A DNA stretch of 64,000 nt from Tamlana flava (GTDB lineage: Bacteria; Bacteroidota; Bacteroidia; Flavobacteriales; Flavobacteriaceae), in NCBI RefSeq assembly GCF_041287255.1, contig NZ_JBGGTX010000003.1, positions 496,001 through 560,000 of the forward strand. Direction: 5' to 3'. Below, piece by piece: positions 19,763 through 28,511 of the stretch. Both the position numbers and the translations under genes were made by a program. The notes under the pieces are model-generated. The model was not told the origin of the DNA and searched no databases. It saw only the letters and a list, made by a program, of their open reading frames with translations. Each line of letters starts with the position of its first letter. The stretch's first letter is position 1.

Positions 19763-19903
19763 ATGAGTTTTAAAAGTCCATTGCGGAAGTTTTTAATTTG
19801 GAAGTACAAACACCTTTCCGAACTACAATTTATTTACGTTCTCAGCATCTTGGTGGATTTTATTATCAGATCAAACTAAAATCTAACCTACTTAAAAACT
19901 GTA
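19763..19903 (+). pseudogene. Decayed 5' fragment of a third ClC chloride-channel gene
   Basis: ATG 19763 opens a 38-codon frame ending at 19879. Its first 31 residues closely match the N-terminus of the intact ClC protein at 23516: both contain LRKFLIWKYKHLSE and QFIY, with 22 of 27 residues equal by eye over SPLRK...LSILV. The match breaks where about 15 codons (GVLAGMGTVVLKNLT) are missing, resumes as attttatt, and then shifts frame by about two bases. The remnant of LELNLFKNYQN is visible as LKSNLLKNCND in another frame. The homology stops just before the permease start. It is therefore a deletion/frameshift remnant. Confidence 0.8.
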
Positions 19904-19908
19904 ATGAC

Positions 19909-21675
19909 TTGGAAACTAAAATTCATAAAAAACTAAATGAACTAGAATCCACGGCTATTTGCGGTAACGATATTAGCTCATCCGTTCTTTACGTATCTGC
20001 ATTGGCCATAGCATACGCAGGTCAATACGCCTGGATAACACTACTCATTGTTTCTGGGGTGTTGTTTTTATTTAGAAGAATTTATGGTGAAGTAGTTGGT
20101 GCATTACCACTTAATGGAGGGGCTTATAATGCATTGCTCAACACGACAAGCAAATTCATGGCGTCATTTGCGGCAACGCTTACTATTTTATCTTACATGG
20201 CAACAGCTGTTATTTCTGCAAACGAAGCCATCCATTATCTTCACCACCTTTTTCCAATCATGCCAATTATTATAGCAACTATTTGTCTTTTAAGCGTTTT
20301 TGCTATATTGACCATTGCTGGAATAACCGAGTCTGCAAGAGTAGCCATTGGCATATTTTTATTTCATTTAACGTCTCTATTGATTTTAACTGGTTTTATA
20401 ATTTTCACTTTGCTAAATAATGGTGTTGACATTTTTTTCAGCAATTGGAATTTACCCACCAAAGAAGGCGGAATCATGATTGCAATATTTTTAGGGTTTT
20501 CGGCATCTATGCTTGGTGTTTCCGGTTTTGAGAGTTCGGCAAACTTTGTTGAAGAACAACAACGAGGTGTATTCCCCAAAACATTGAGAAACATGTGGGC
20601 CATCGTAAGTGTTATAAACCCATTAATGGCTGTGTTTGCCTTGGCTTTGTTTGCTCTTCCTGTTTTACAAAGTGATGCCTACCAAAACACCCTTTTGATT
20701 GAAATGGCATCATATGTTGGTGGAAATTGGGTTGCCATCCTCATATCAATTGATGCATTTTTGGTACTTAGCGGTGCTGTATTAACGAGCTTTGTTGGTG
20801 TTTCTGGACTTTTAGAACGCATGACATTAGATAGAATTATGCCACAATTCTTTTTGATAAAGAATAAAAGAGGAAGTTCTTACCGCATCATAATCATGTT
20901 TTTTATTCTATCGGTTTCGGCACTGCTCATAACCCAAGGAGAAGTGACCCTATTAGCAGGGGTTTATACCATTTCTTTCCTATCGGTTATGGCGCTTTTT
21001 GGCATAGGCAATATTTTACTTAAAGTAAAACGAGGCACTTTGCCACGGCCTGAACGAGCCCGATGGATATCTGTTTTTATTGCAATTACAGGGGTTATAA
21101 TTGCCTTATTGGGCAACATTACCATGGAACCCAAAGATGGGCAACCCAGTAACTTAACGGTATTTTTGGATTACTTTATTCCGTTCTTGCTCTTTATTAT
21201 TTTTATGCTAAACCGTACCGCTGTTCTAAAACTTTTATTGCGGTTTATTCATTATATATTTGACCCTCTCCGAAAACTTGTTTTAAACTTCGATAGAAAA
21301 GTCATTTCACTAATTAATGAAATTAACGACCAAGAATTTGTTTACTTTACTAAAGGAGACAACATTGCGGCTTTAAATAAGGTTATGCTTTACGTAAAAA
21401 AGAATGAGCATACCAAAAAAATAAAGATTGTCCATATTCTTGAGAAAGGGAAAGAAGTGCCAAAAAACCTAGAAACCGAGGTGGATTTTTTAGATCGGGA
21501 ATACCCCGAAATTAAATTGGAGCTCATAATTCAGGAAGGTGAGTTTAATCCTGAACTGATAAGAACCCTGTCGGAAAAATGGAGAATCCCAATTAACTTT
21601 ATGTTTATCGGTTCGCCCGGAGACAAATTCAGCTATAAAGTTGAGGAGCTAGGCGGCGTAAGGCTTGTTATTTAA
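19909..21675 (+). CDS. APC-superfamily amino-acid permease with cytoplasmic C-terminal domain
   Basis: The conserved protein begins KKLNELESTAICGNDISSS and has about twelve membrane helices (to about residue 475), including GEVVGALPLNGGAYNALLNTTSK. A soluble C-terminal domain of about 110 residues follows, with some resemblance to universal-stress-like folds. The start is abnormal. There is no ATG in this frame before the first helix; TTG 19909 is the nearest candidate and TTG 19798 lies inside the ClC remnant. A good ATG at 19904 is in another frame and reaches a stop at 19934-19936 after A_AAA_AAC. A -1 shift there, or one extra A, joins it to the permease frame. The stop is 2 nt before the next ClC ATG. 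Confidence 0.8.
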   Translation: METKIHKKLNELESTAICGNDISSSVLYVSALAIAYAGQYAWITLLIVSGVLFLFRRIYGEVVGALPLNGGAYNALLNTTSKFMASFAATLTILSYMATAVISANEAIHYLHHLFPIMPIIIATICLLSVFAILTIAGITESARVAIGIFLFHLTSLLILTGFIIFTLLNNGVDIFFSNWNLPTKEGGIMIAIFLGFSASMLGVSGFESSANFVEEQQRGVFPKTLRNMWAIVSVINPLMAVFALALFALPVLQSDAYQNTLLIEMASYVGGNWVAILISIDAFLVLSGAVLTSFVGVSGLLERMTLDRIMPQFFLIKNKRGSSYRIIIMFFILSVSALLITQGEVTLLAGVYTISFLSVMALFGIGNILLKVKRGTLPRPERARWISVFIAITGVIIALLGNITMEPKDGQPSNLTVFLDYFIPFLLFIIFMLNRTAVLKLLLRFIHYIFDPLRKLVLNFDRKVISLINEINDQEFVYFTKGDNIAALNKVMLYVKKNEHTKKIKIVHILEKGKEVPKNLETEVDFLDREYPEIKLELIIQEGEFNPELIRTLSEKWRIPINFMFIGSPGDKFSYKVEELGGVRLVI

Positions 21676-21677
21676 AT

Positions 21678-23471
21678 ATGAATTGGAGACCACTTTTAAA
21701 AAAATTCCTGATTTGGCGGGCTAAGCACATTTCCAACAGGCAATTCGTTTATATACTCAGCATTGTAATAGGTTTTACCTCGGGTATCGGTGCTGTGGTA
21801 TTAAAAAACCTCACACACTTTATTCAACATTTATTGGAAAATAAACTCATAACCTATTACCACCATGCCTTTTACTTTTTATTCCCAATTTTAGGACTTA
21901 CCATAGTTTATCTCATCATGAAATATGTGATAAAACAAAAAGTCAGTCATGGTATTCCTTCAACGCTATACGCCATTTCCAAACGAAAAGGCATTATGAA
22001 ACGATTCCAAATGTACGGTTCTATTCTAACGGCGCCTATTACTGTTGGGTTTGGGGGTTCAGTAGGGCTGGAAGGTCCCACTGTTGCTACCGGAGCAGCA
22101 TTGGGATCCAATATTTCCAGAATGTTTCATATGAACCAAACTAACCGCAACCTGCTTATCGGTTGTGCCGCGGCTGGAGCTATGAGTTCCATTTTTAAAG
22201 CACCTATTGCAGCACTGATTTTTGCAATTGAGGTTTTTAGTTTGGATTTGACTGTCGCCTCACTCCTTCCATTACTATTTGCCTCATTATCTGCTATATT
22301 GACTTCTTATTTCTTTTTTGGAGATGACATTATACTACCTTTTAGGATAGAAGATAAATTCTACATTAACGATGCCCCTTTTTATATTTTGCTGGGTGTT
22401 ATTGCGGCATTTGTTTCCATATACTTTACTGAAGTTTATGATAGAATTCACTCCTTTTTTGATAAAATTAAATCCCCAATAAAAAAGTTGATTATTGGTG
22501 GGATTGGTATAGGTATTTTGGTGTTTTTTGTACCTCCGCTCTATGGTGAAGGTTTTGATGTAATAAATAATTTGATTGTTGGCAATCCAGAAGTTGCACT
22601 GAAAAATAATCTGTTCCATTTGGATTTAAACAACGTCTGGATGGTGATTTTACTGCTTGCAGGACTCATGTTTTTTAAAATAATTGCCAGTTGCCTAACC
22701 TTTGGCGCCGGAGGTGTTGGTGGTATTTTTGCTCCTGTGCTTTTCATGGGAAGTATTATGGGCAATTGCTTGTCTAAGATTATCAACAACTGTGGCTTGT
22801 TTAGCTCTCCTATTTCCGAAAGCAATTTCACACTTGTAGGCATGGCAGGACTGTTGGCAGGCGTTTTGCACGCTCCATTAACAGCTATTTTCCTCATTGC
22901 AGAACTTACTGGTGGATACGAACTTTTCATTCCATTAATGCTCACGGCTACCATTTCATTTTCCATCACAAAATACTATAAACACCACTCGGTTTACAGC
23001 ATGGAATTGGGAAGAAAAGGTGAGCTTATAACCCATGATAAAGACCACGCCGTTTTAACTTTGATGGATATTGACAAGGTTATCGAAACCAATTTTATTT
23101 CCATTACTCCAGAAATGAACTTGGAAGAAATTGTTCAAAAGGCCGTTATACGCTCAAAGCGAAACATTTTTCCTGTAGTAAAAAAGGACACCAAAAAATT
23201 AGCAGGTATTATTCTGTTGGACGATTTGCGCCCTATTATGTTTGACCAATCTTTGTACCATAAAATAGACGCCACAGAAGTGATGCAAAAACCACCTGCC
23301 ATTATAGATTTGGACACGGATAAAATGACTGATATCATGCGCAAGTTTCAAGACAGCGGTGCGTGGAATTTACCAGTTACCAAAAATGGAATTTACCATG
23401 GTTTTATCTCAAAATCTAAATTATTGACATCCTACCGTCGTCAATTAATTACACTTCAGGTTAATTCCTGA
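21678..23471 (+). CDS. ClC chloride channel/antiporter with CBS pair (gating Glu present)
   Basis: This 597-residue ClC protein has the usual helices (about 20-430) and a C-terminal pair of CBS domains (about 450-590). Ion-path motifs are HGIPS (91-95), GLEGP (130-134, with the external gating Glu132) and GGIFAP. The position of the internal proton glutamate in E. coli ClC is Val186 (IEVF). The tyrosine in HSVYSM is kept. ClC proteins move chloride or related anions; with Glu132 but no internal Glu, exchange versus channel activity is open. It follows the permease by 2 nt. Confidence 0.92.
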   Translation: MNWRPLLKKFLIWRAKHISNRQFVYILSIVIGFTSGIGAVVLKNLTHFIQHLLENKLITYYHHAFYFLFPILGLTIVYLIMKYVIKQKVSHGIPSTLYAISKRKGIMKRFQMYGSILTAPITVGFGGSVGLEGPTVATGAALGSNISRMFHMNQTNRNLLIGCAAAGAMSSIFKAPIAALIFAIEVFSLDLTVASLLPLLFASLSAILTSYFFFGDDIILPFRIEDKFYINDAPFYILLGVIAAFVSIYFTEVYDRIHSFFDKIKSPIKKLIIGGIGIGILVFFVPPLYGEGFDVINNLIVGNPEVALKNNLFHLDLNNVWMVILLLAGLMFFKIIASCLTFGAGGVGGIFAPVLFMGSIMGNCLSKIINNCGLFSSPISESNFTLVGMAGLLAGVLHAPLTAIFLIAELTGGYELFIPLMLTATISFSITKYYKHHSVYSMELGRKGELITHDKDHAVLTLMDIDKVIETNFISITPEMNLEEIVQKAVIRSKRNIFPVVKKDTKKLAGIILLDDLRPIMFDQSLYHKIDATEVMQKPPAIIDLDTDKMTDIMRKFQDSGAWNLPVTKNGIYHGFISKSKLLTSYRRQLITLQVNS

Positions 23472-23515
23472 AATTAAACGCTATTTTAGAAGCAACTATT
23501 TAGTATTTTTATCAC

Positions 23516-25303
23516 ATGCCTTTCAACTCCAAGAATCTGTTGCGCAAATTTTTAATCTGGAAATATAAACACCTTTCAGAGCGTCAATTCATTTATATCT
23601 TGAGTGTCCTCGTCGGCGTTTTGGCCGGCATGGGAACAGTGGTCCTGAAAAACTTAACCCATTTTATTCGCTCATTATTAGAGTTAAATCTGTTTAAAAA
23701 TTATCAAAATACTTTATATTTTGTTTTTCCAATTATTGGGTTGCTTTTGGTCTATATCATAAAGCAAACCTGGTTAAAAAAACATATTGGCCATGGAATT
23801 TCGACGACACTATATGGCCTATCAAAACTTAACGGAATTCTACCCCGATATAATATTTATGCGGCACTAATAACAGCGCCACTCACCGCTGGTTTTGGTG
23901 GTTCCGTGGGATTACAAGGTCCCGCTGTAAGTGTTGGTTCTGCATTGGGATCTAACACAGCCCAACTATTTCACATGAACACAAAGGTACGTTTGCTATT
24001 AATTGGCTGTGCTTCTGCCGGCGCTATGGCATCTATGTTTAAGGCACCTATTGCCGCCATTGTATTCGCTGTAGAAATTTTTAGTTTGGATATCGCCTTT
24101 ACGTCATTGGTGCCTTTATTGTTGGCATCAGTATCTGCTGTAATTACATCCTATTTATTTCTTGGTACAGATGTGTTACTTCACGTTAACCTAGACGATA
24201 ATTTTAACTTTAATGAAATTCCGCTGTACATACTCCTAGGTGTTGTTACTGCTGTGGCTTCTGTATATTTTTCAAAAGTATTTTTTGCTATTACTAATTT
24301 TTTCAAACAATTTGAAAGTCGTGCCAAACGTCTGTTAATAGGTGGTTTGGCCATCGGAACAATGCTTTATTTCATCCCGCCACTTTACGGTGAGGGTTAC
24401 AACCTTATGAACAACCTGTTAAAAGGCGACCATCTTGCCGCAATAGGCAAAACACCCTTCAATCTAGACTTAACAAACATCTGGATTGTTATTGGTTTAT
24501 TGCTTGGTATAGCTGTTTTTAAGGCTATTGCCATGACCACAACTTTTGGTGCAGGGGGCGTTGGCGGTATTTTTATACCGACGTTAATTATGGGCAGTGT
24601 TTTGGGCAATGCCTTTGCCAAAATTGTGAATAATATCGGTTTGAACTTTTCAGTTCCAGAAGCCAATTTTACACTTTTGGGTATGACTGGCCTGATGGCT
24701 GGGGTACTTCACGCCCCTCTAACCGCCATATTCTTAATTGCCGAAATTACGAGCGGGCATCAGCTTTTTGTTCCCTTAATGATTGTTGCGGCAATATCCT
24801 TCGCCATGACCAAATATTATGTGTCCCATTCCATTTATACGATGAAATTGGCAGAACGTGGTGAACTTATGACCCATGATAAAGACCAAAATGCCCTTAT
24901 GGTTTTGAACATAGATAAGGTTATAGAAACCAATTTCATCATTCTAAAACCAGACATGAAACTGGGTTATATTTTAAATGAAGCCGTTGCAAAATCTTCA
25001 AGAAACCATTTTCCTGTTGTGAATGATGACAATGAGTTTTTAGGTGTTATTAGGCTTGATGACATCAGGCATATGATGTTTAAATCCGATTTATACGATA
25101 AAGTAAGTGTGGCCGATTTGATGCATGCCGATGCGGGAATTATTGATTATACTGAAGATTCCATGAACGATATTATGGAAATATTTAAAACTACCGGTGC
25201 ATGGAATTTACCTGTAATAAAGCATGGTAAATATTATGGCTATATTTCAAAATCCAAGTTGCTTACAGCGTATAGGCGACAGCTCATAAAATTCACGAAA
25301 TAG
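23516..25303 (+). CDS. ClC chloride channel paralogue with Gln at the gating position
   Basis: The 595-residue protein is a tandem paralogue of the previous gene with the same ClC core and CBS pair. The gating motif reads GLQGP (132-136): the external glutamate is Gln134. The first selectivity loop is HGIST rather than HGIPS, and the internal Glu position is Ile188. In E. coli ClC, the same Glu-to-Gln change abolishes proton coupling, so this copy may conduct anions passively. A TATTTTTA sequence at 23503-23510 could act as a weak -7 element. Confidence 0.92.
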   Translation: MPFNSKNLLRKFLIWKYKHLSERQFIYILSVLVGVLAGMGTVVLKNLTHFIRSLLELNLFKNYQNTLYFVFPIIGLLLVYIIKQTWLKKHIGHGISTTLYGLSKLNGILPRYNIYAALITAPLTAGFGGSVGLQGPAVSVGSALGSNTAQLFHMNTKVRLLLIGCASAGAMASMFKAPIAAIVFAVEIFSLDIAFTSLVPLLLASVSAVITSYLFLGTDVLLHVNLDDNFNFNEIPLYILLGVVTAVASVYFSKVFFAITNFFKQFESRAKRLLIGGLAIGTMLYFIPPLYGEGYNLMNNLLKGDHLAAIGKTPFNLDLTNIWIVIGLLLGIAVFKAIAMTTTFGAGGVGGIFIPTLIMGSVLGNAFAKIVNNIGLNFSVPEANFTLLGMTGLMAGVLHAPLTAIFLIAEITSGHQLFVPLMIVAAISFAMTKYYVSHSIYTMKLAERGELMTHDKDQNALMVLNIDKVIETNFIILKPDMKLGYILNEAVAKSSRNHFPVVNDDNEFLGVIRLDDIRHMMFKSDLYDKVSVADLMHADAGIIDYTEDSMNDIMEIFKTTGAWNLPVIKHGKYYGYISKSKLLTAYRRQLIKFTK

Positions 25304-25318
25304 CCATTTTAGAAACAG

Positions 25319-25555
25319 ATGAAATACCTTATTTCCATATTAACCATTACGGCAATAACAAGTATAATTTTAGGTTTTAGTTTAGACGTTGATTATTCGG
25401 AAAAACTTATTGGTTTTGGCGTAGCTGGATTGTTTTTTGTTGTATTCCCTTTATTTTCCTATCACCGTTGGAAAGGCAAAAGCGCCAAGGATTATATGAT
25501 CACCAAGGAAAACTTGGATAAGATGCGTGAAAACCAACGCGAAAAAAAGTATTAA
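25319..25555 (+). CDS. Small two-helix membrane protein
   Basis: This 78-residue protein has two hydrophobic segments (about 4-22 and 32-50) and a charged Lys/Glu-rich C-terminus (KENLDKMRENQREKK). No function is recognised. It starts 15 nt after the second ClC gene and probably belongs to that operon. Confidence 0.7.
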   Translation: MKYLISILTITAITSIILGFSLDVDYSEKLIGFGVAGLFFVVFPLFSYHRWKGKSAKDYMITKENLDKMRENQREKKY

Positions 25556-25640
25556 TCCTAGTGTCACCTTGATGGCAGTCGAAAGGTTATTTTGAGGAAA
25601 GAATTTATAAGACCCTAAAACGAGTTCAGGGTGAAAAATG

Positions 25641-26090
25641 TCAATTCAAATTGCGTTTTTCAATAAAAAAACGCTTTAAAAGTGTAGAAGTTTCTTCTTC
25701 CAAAATACCACCTTTAATTTTTGTTTTCGGATGCAGTTTTGTGCCCAGATTAATGCAACCCCGTTCTGAATCCCTAGCACCATAAACAATATTAGAAATC
25801 TGGCTCCAATACAATGCACCAGCACACATTTGGCAAGGCTCTAATGTGACAAAAAGGGTGCAGTTTTGAAGATATTTTCCACCCAAAAAATTAGCTGCTG
25901 CCGTGATGGCTTGCATTTCTGCATGCGCCGTAACATCATTAAGGGTCTCTGTTAAATTATGGCCACGCGCAATAATTCTATTATCAATCACTACAACAGC
26001 ACCAACGGGAATTTCACCTTTTTCAAAAGCTAGTTCAGCTTCCTGAAGTGCTTTTTTCATAAAATAGGTATCATCAAAAGGTTCTATCAT
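25641..26090 (-). CDS. tadA: tRNA-specific adenosine deaminase
   Basis: TadA converts adenosine to inosine at wobble position 34 of tRNA. The 149-residue protein has the CDA-type zinc site: HAEMQ (His/Glu at about 56-58) and PCQMCAG, with a typical ENNLN-like loop and C-terminal helix. The ATG lies 5 nt from a TATTTTTG -7 element, so the mRNA may be leaderless. Confidence 0.95.
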   Translation of the reverse strand: MIEPFDDTYFMKKALQEAELAFEKGEIPVGAVVVIDNRIIARGHNLTETLNDVTAHAEMQAITAAANFLGGKYLQNCTLFVTLEPCQMCAGALYWSQISNIVYGARDSERGCINLGTKLHPKTKIKGGILEEETSTLLKRFFIEKRNLN

Positions 26091-26095
26091 AATAG

Positions 26096-26125
26096 CAAAA
26101 ATACGAATTCATTCCCGTACTTTTG
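26096..26125. promoter_or_regulatory. Compact divergent promoter pair of tadA and dxs
   Basis: The minus strand has TATTTTTG at 26103-26096 for tadA and the plus strand has TACTTTTG at 26118-26125 for dxs; both match TAnnTTTG exactly. Only 14 nt separate them in a 39-bp gap, and each is 4-5 nt from its start codon. Neither shows a clear TTG at -33. Confidence 0.6.
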
Positions 26126-26129
26126 CTCT

Positions 26130-27890
26130 GTGCAAAATTCAATTTTAAACAAGATAAATTCACCTGAAGAACTTCGTCTTTTAAACCAAAAAGACTTACC
26201 GCAATTTGCCCGAGAATTACGTGAATTCATCATCAATATTGTAGCCACAAAAGAAGGGCATTTGGGCGCCAGTTTGGGCGTTGTGGAACTAACCATTGCC
26301 CTGCATTATGTGTTTAACACGCCAAACGACCAACTTATCTGGGATGTTGGCCACCAAGCATACGGCCATAAAATTCTAACAGGACGAAAAGACCAATTCC
26401 ATACCAATCGGCAATTGGGTGGCATTAGCGGTTTTCCAAAACGAAGCGAAAGCGAATTTGATGCTTTTGGTGTTGGGCACGCTTCTACTTCCATTTCAGC
26501 CGCTTTGGGTATGGCCATTGCTTCTAAGTTAAAAGGCGATTTTGAAAAACAACATATTGCCGTAATTGGAGATGCAAGTATTGCCGGAGGCATGGCTTTT
26601 GAAGGCTTAAACCATGCTGGGGTTACCGATGCCAATCTCCTGGTTGTTTTAAACGATAATGCCATTGGCATAGACCCAAGTGTTGGAGCATTGAAACAAT
26701 ATTTAACCAACGTTAAAAAAGGTACCCAAAAGCGAAACAACATTATTAAAGCACTGAACTTTGATTATTCAGGACCTATCGATGGCCATGATTTAGATGC
26801 CATAATTACCGAATTAAAAAGGTTAAAAAACATAAAAGGCCCCAAATTTTTACATGTTATCACCACAAAAGGTAAAGGTTTAAAACAGGCCGAAACCGAC
26901 CAAGTAAAATATCATGCCCCGGGAAAGTTTGATGCTAAAACAGGTGAAATATTTGCTAAATCTGCCTTGAGGCAGCCTCCAAAATATCAAGATGTTTTTG
27001 GATATACCATTGTAGAATTAGCAAAACAGAACAAAAATATTATGGGCATTACACCGGCCATGCCAACCGGAAGCTCATTAAAGTATATGATGGACGAAAT
27101 GCCCGAACGAGCCTTTGATGTTGGCATTGCCGAACAGCATGCCATAACATTGGCCGCAGGAATGGCTACCCAAGGCCTTATCCCGTTTTGCAACATTTAT
27201 TCCACATTTTTGCAACGCGCCTACGATCAAATAATACACGACGTAGCATTGCAAAAACTGCCCGTTATTTTTTGTTTGGACAGAGCAGGTTTGGTTGGCC
27301 AAGATGGAGCCACACACCATGGTGTGTTCGATTTAAGTTATTTACGGTGCATTCCCAACCTCATTATTTTTGCACCCAGAAACGAGGTGGAACTGCGCAA
27401 CATCATGTACACCGCCCAATTGGGCTTGGGGGAACCTATTGCCATTCGCTATCCGCGTGGAAGAGGCGTTACATTAGATTGGAAACGACTTTTTTCCAAA
27501 ATTGAAATCGGGAAAGGCATTCGACTAAAAAAAGGCAAAAATTTGGCTGTTTTAAGTATTGGAAGTATTGCTAAGAACGTAACCGAAGCCATTGAAAACT
27601 CAACTATTTCACATTACGATATGCGTTTTGCAAAACCTTTGGACGAAACTTTGCTTCATCAAATATTTAAAAAATATACCACTGTTGTTACTGTTGAAGA
27701 CAATGCTGTAAAAGGTGGGTTTGGTAGTGCAGTTTTAGAATTTGCCTCACAAAATAATTACCAAAATACCATAAAAACTTTAGGAATTCCTGATGAGTTT
27801 ATTGAGCATGGCAGTGTTGAGGAACTTCAAAAACAAGTTGGATTGGATATTGAAAGTTTGAGAATTTACTTCAGTCAGCTCAACAACTAA
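26130..27890 (+). CDS. dxs: 1-deoxy-D-xylulose-5-phosphate synthase
   Basis: Dxs joins pyruvate and glyceraldehyde 3-phosphate, the first step of the MEP isoprenoid pathway. The 586-residue protein has the thiamine-binding GDASIAGG (147-154) through LNDNAIG, GVGHASTSIS, and a central pyrimidine-binding domain with GQDGATHHG. It starts at GTG 26130, only 4 nt after the -7 element. Length is slightly below the usual roughly 620 residues. Confidence 0.95.
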   Translation: MQNSILNKINSPEELRLLNQKDLPQFARELREFIINIVATKEGHLGASLGVVELTIALHYVFNTPNDQLIWDVGHQAYGHKILTGRKDQFHTNRQLGGISGFPKRSESEFDAFGVGHASTSISAALGMAIASKLKGDFEKQHIAVIGDASIAGGMAFEGLNHAGVTDANLLVVLNDNAIGIDPSVGALKQYLTNVKKGTQKRNNIIKALNFDYSGPIDGHDLDAIITELKRLKNIKGPKFLHVITTKGKGLKQAETDQVKYHAPGKFDAKTGEIFAKSALRQPPKYQDVFGYTIVELAKQNKNIMGITPAMPTGSSLKYMMDEMPERAFDVGIAEQHAITLAAGMATQGLIPFCNIYSTFLQRAYDQIIHDVALQKLPVIFCLDRAGLVGQDGATHHGVFDLSYLRCIPNLIIFAPRNEVELRNIMYTAQLGLGEPIAIRYPRGRGVTLDWKRLFSKIEIGKGIRLKKGKNLAVLSIGSIAKNVTEAIENSTISHYDMRFAKPLDETLLHQIFKKYTTVVTVEDNAVKGGFGSAVLEFASQNNYQNTIKTLGIPDEFIEHGSVEELQKQVGLDIESLRIYFSQLNN

Positions 27891-27979
27891 CAAGAATTAA
27901 ATTGGATTTTTACTAATTGCTAAATATTACATTCGTTTTTCATGTAATAATTAGTAAATTGGACAAATTAATGGTTTTA

Positions 27980-28510
27980 ATGGACATAGAAATACTTGTA
28001 GAGCAATTTAAAAACAAAGATGAGAAGGCTTTTGAAACGCTTTACAATATGTACAGTAAAAGCATGCATGGTGTCATATTTAATATTGTTAGAAATAGTG
28101 ATATTGCCGAGGAGATAATGCAAGATGTTTTTATAAAAGCCTGGCACAAATCAGACACTTATTCAAGCTCTAAAGGACGTTTTTTTACATGGATTTTAAA
28201 TATTGCCAGAAATGCTGCAATTGACAAAACACGCTCTAAGTCATTTAAAAAATCAAGACAAAACCTCGATTCCGATTTTTTCGTAGATATTATTGAATCT
28301 GGCGATAGCCTAAATAACAAAACCGACGCTATTGGCATTTCAAAATTTGTGGGTAAACTGGCTGAAAAATGCAAAGAGGTTATTGAACTCTTGTATTTTA
28401 AGGGCTACACCCAAACCGAAGCTTCCGAGGCACTTGATATGCCTATTGGCACAATAAAAACACGCAATAGAAACTGTATAAAAGAACTGAGAAGTTTGGT
28501 ATTAAATTAG
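27980..28510 (+). CDS. ECF-type RNA polymerase sigma factor
   Basis: ATG 27980 (MDIEILVEQF) is preferred to 27971 or an upstream ATG at 27917, because family members begin just before region 2. The 176-residue protein has region 2 (about 1-75, with AEEIMQDVFIKAWH) and region 4 (about 115-175, YFKGYTQTEASEALDMPIGTIKTR). It is followed after 1 nt by its likely anti-sigma factor. Confidence 0.92.
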   Translation: MDIEILVEQFKNKDEKAFETLYNMYSKSMHGVIFNIVRNSDIAEEIMQDVFIKAWHKSDTYSSSKGRFFTWILNIARNAAIDKTRSKSFKKSRQNLDSDFFVDIIESGDSLNNKTDAIGISKFVGKLAEKCKEVIELLYFKGYTQTEASEALDMPIGTIKTRNRNCIKELRSLVLN

Positions 28511-28511
28511 C

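Noticed and set aside
11538..27890. Transketolase and Dxs as duplicated copies of one gene
   Set aside because: They share the thiamine-binding fold but have different domain orders, motifs and lengths; they are ordinary separate enzymes.
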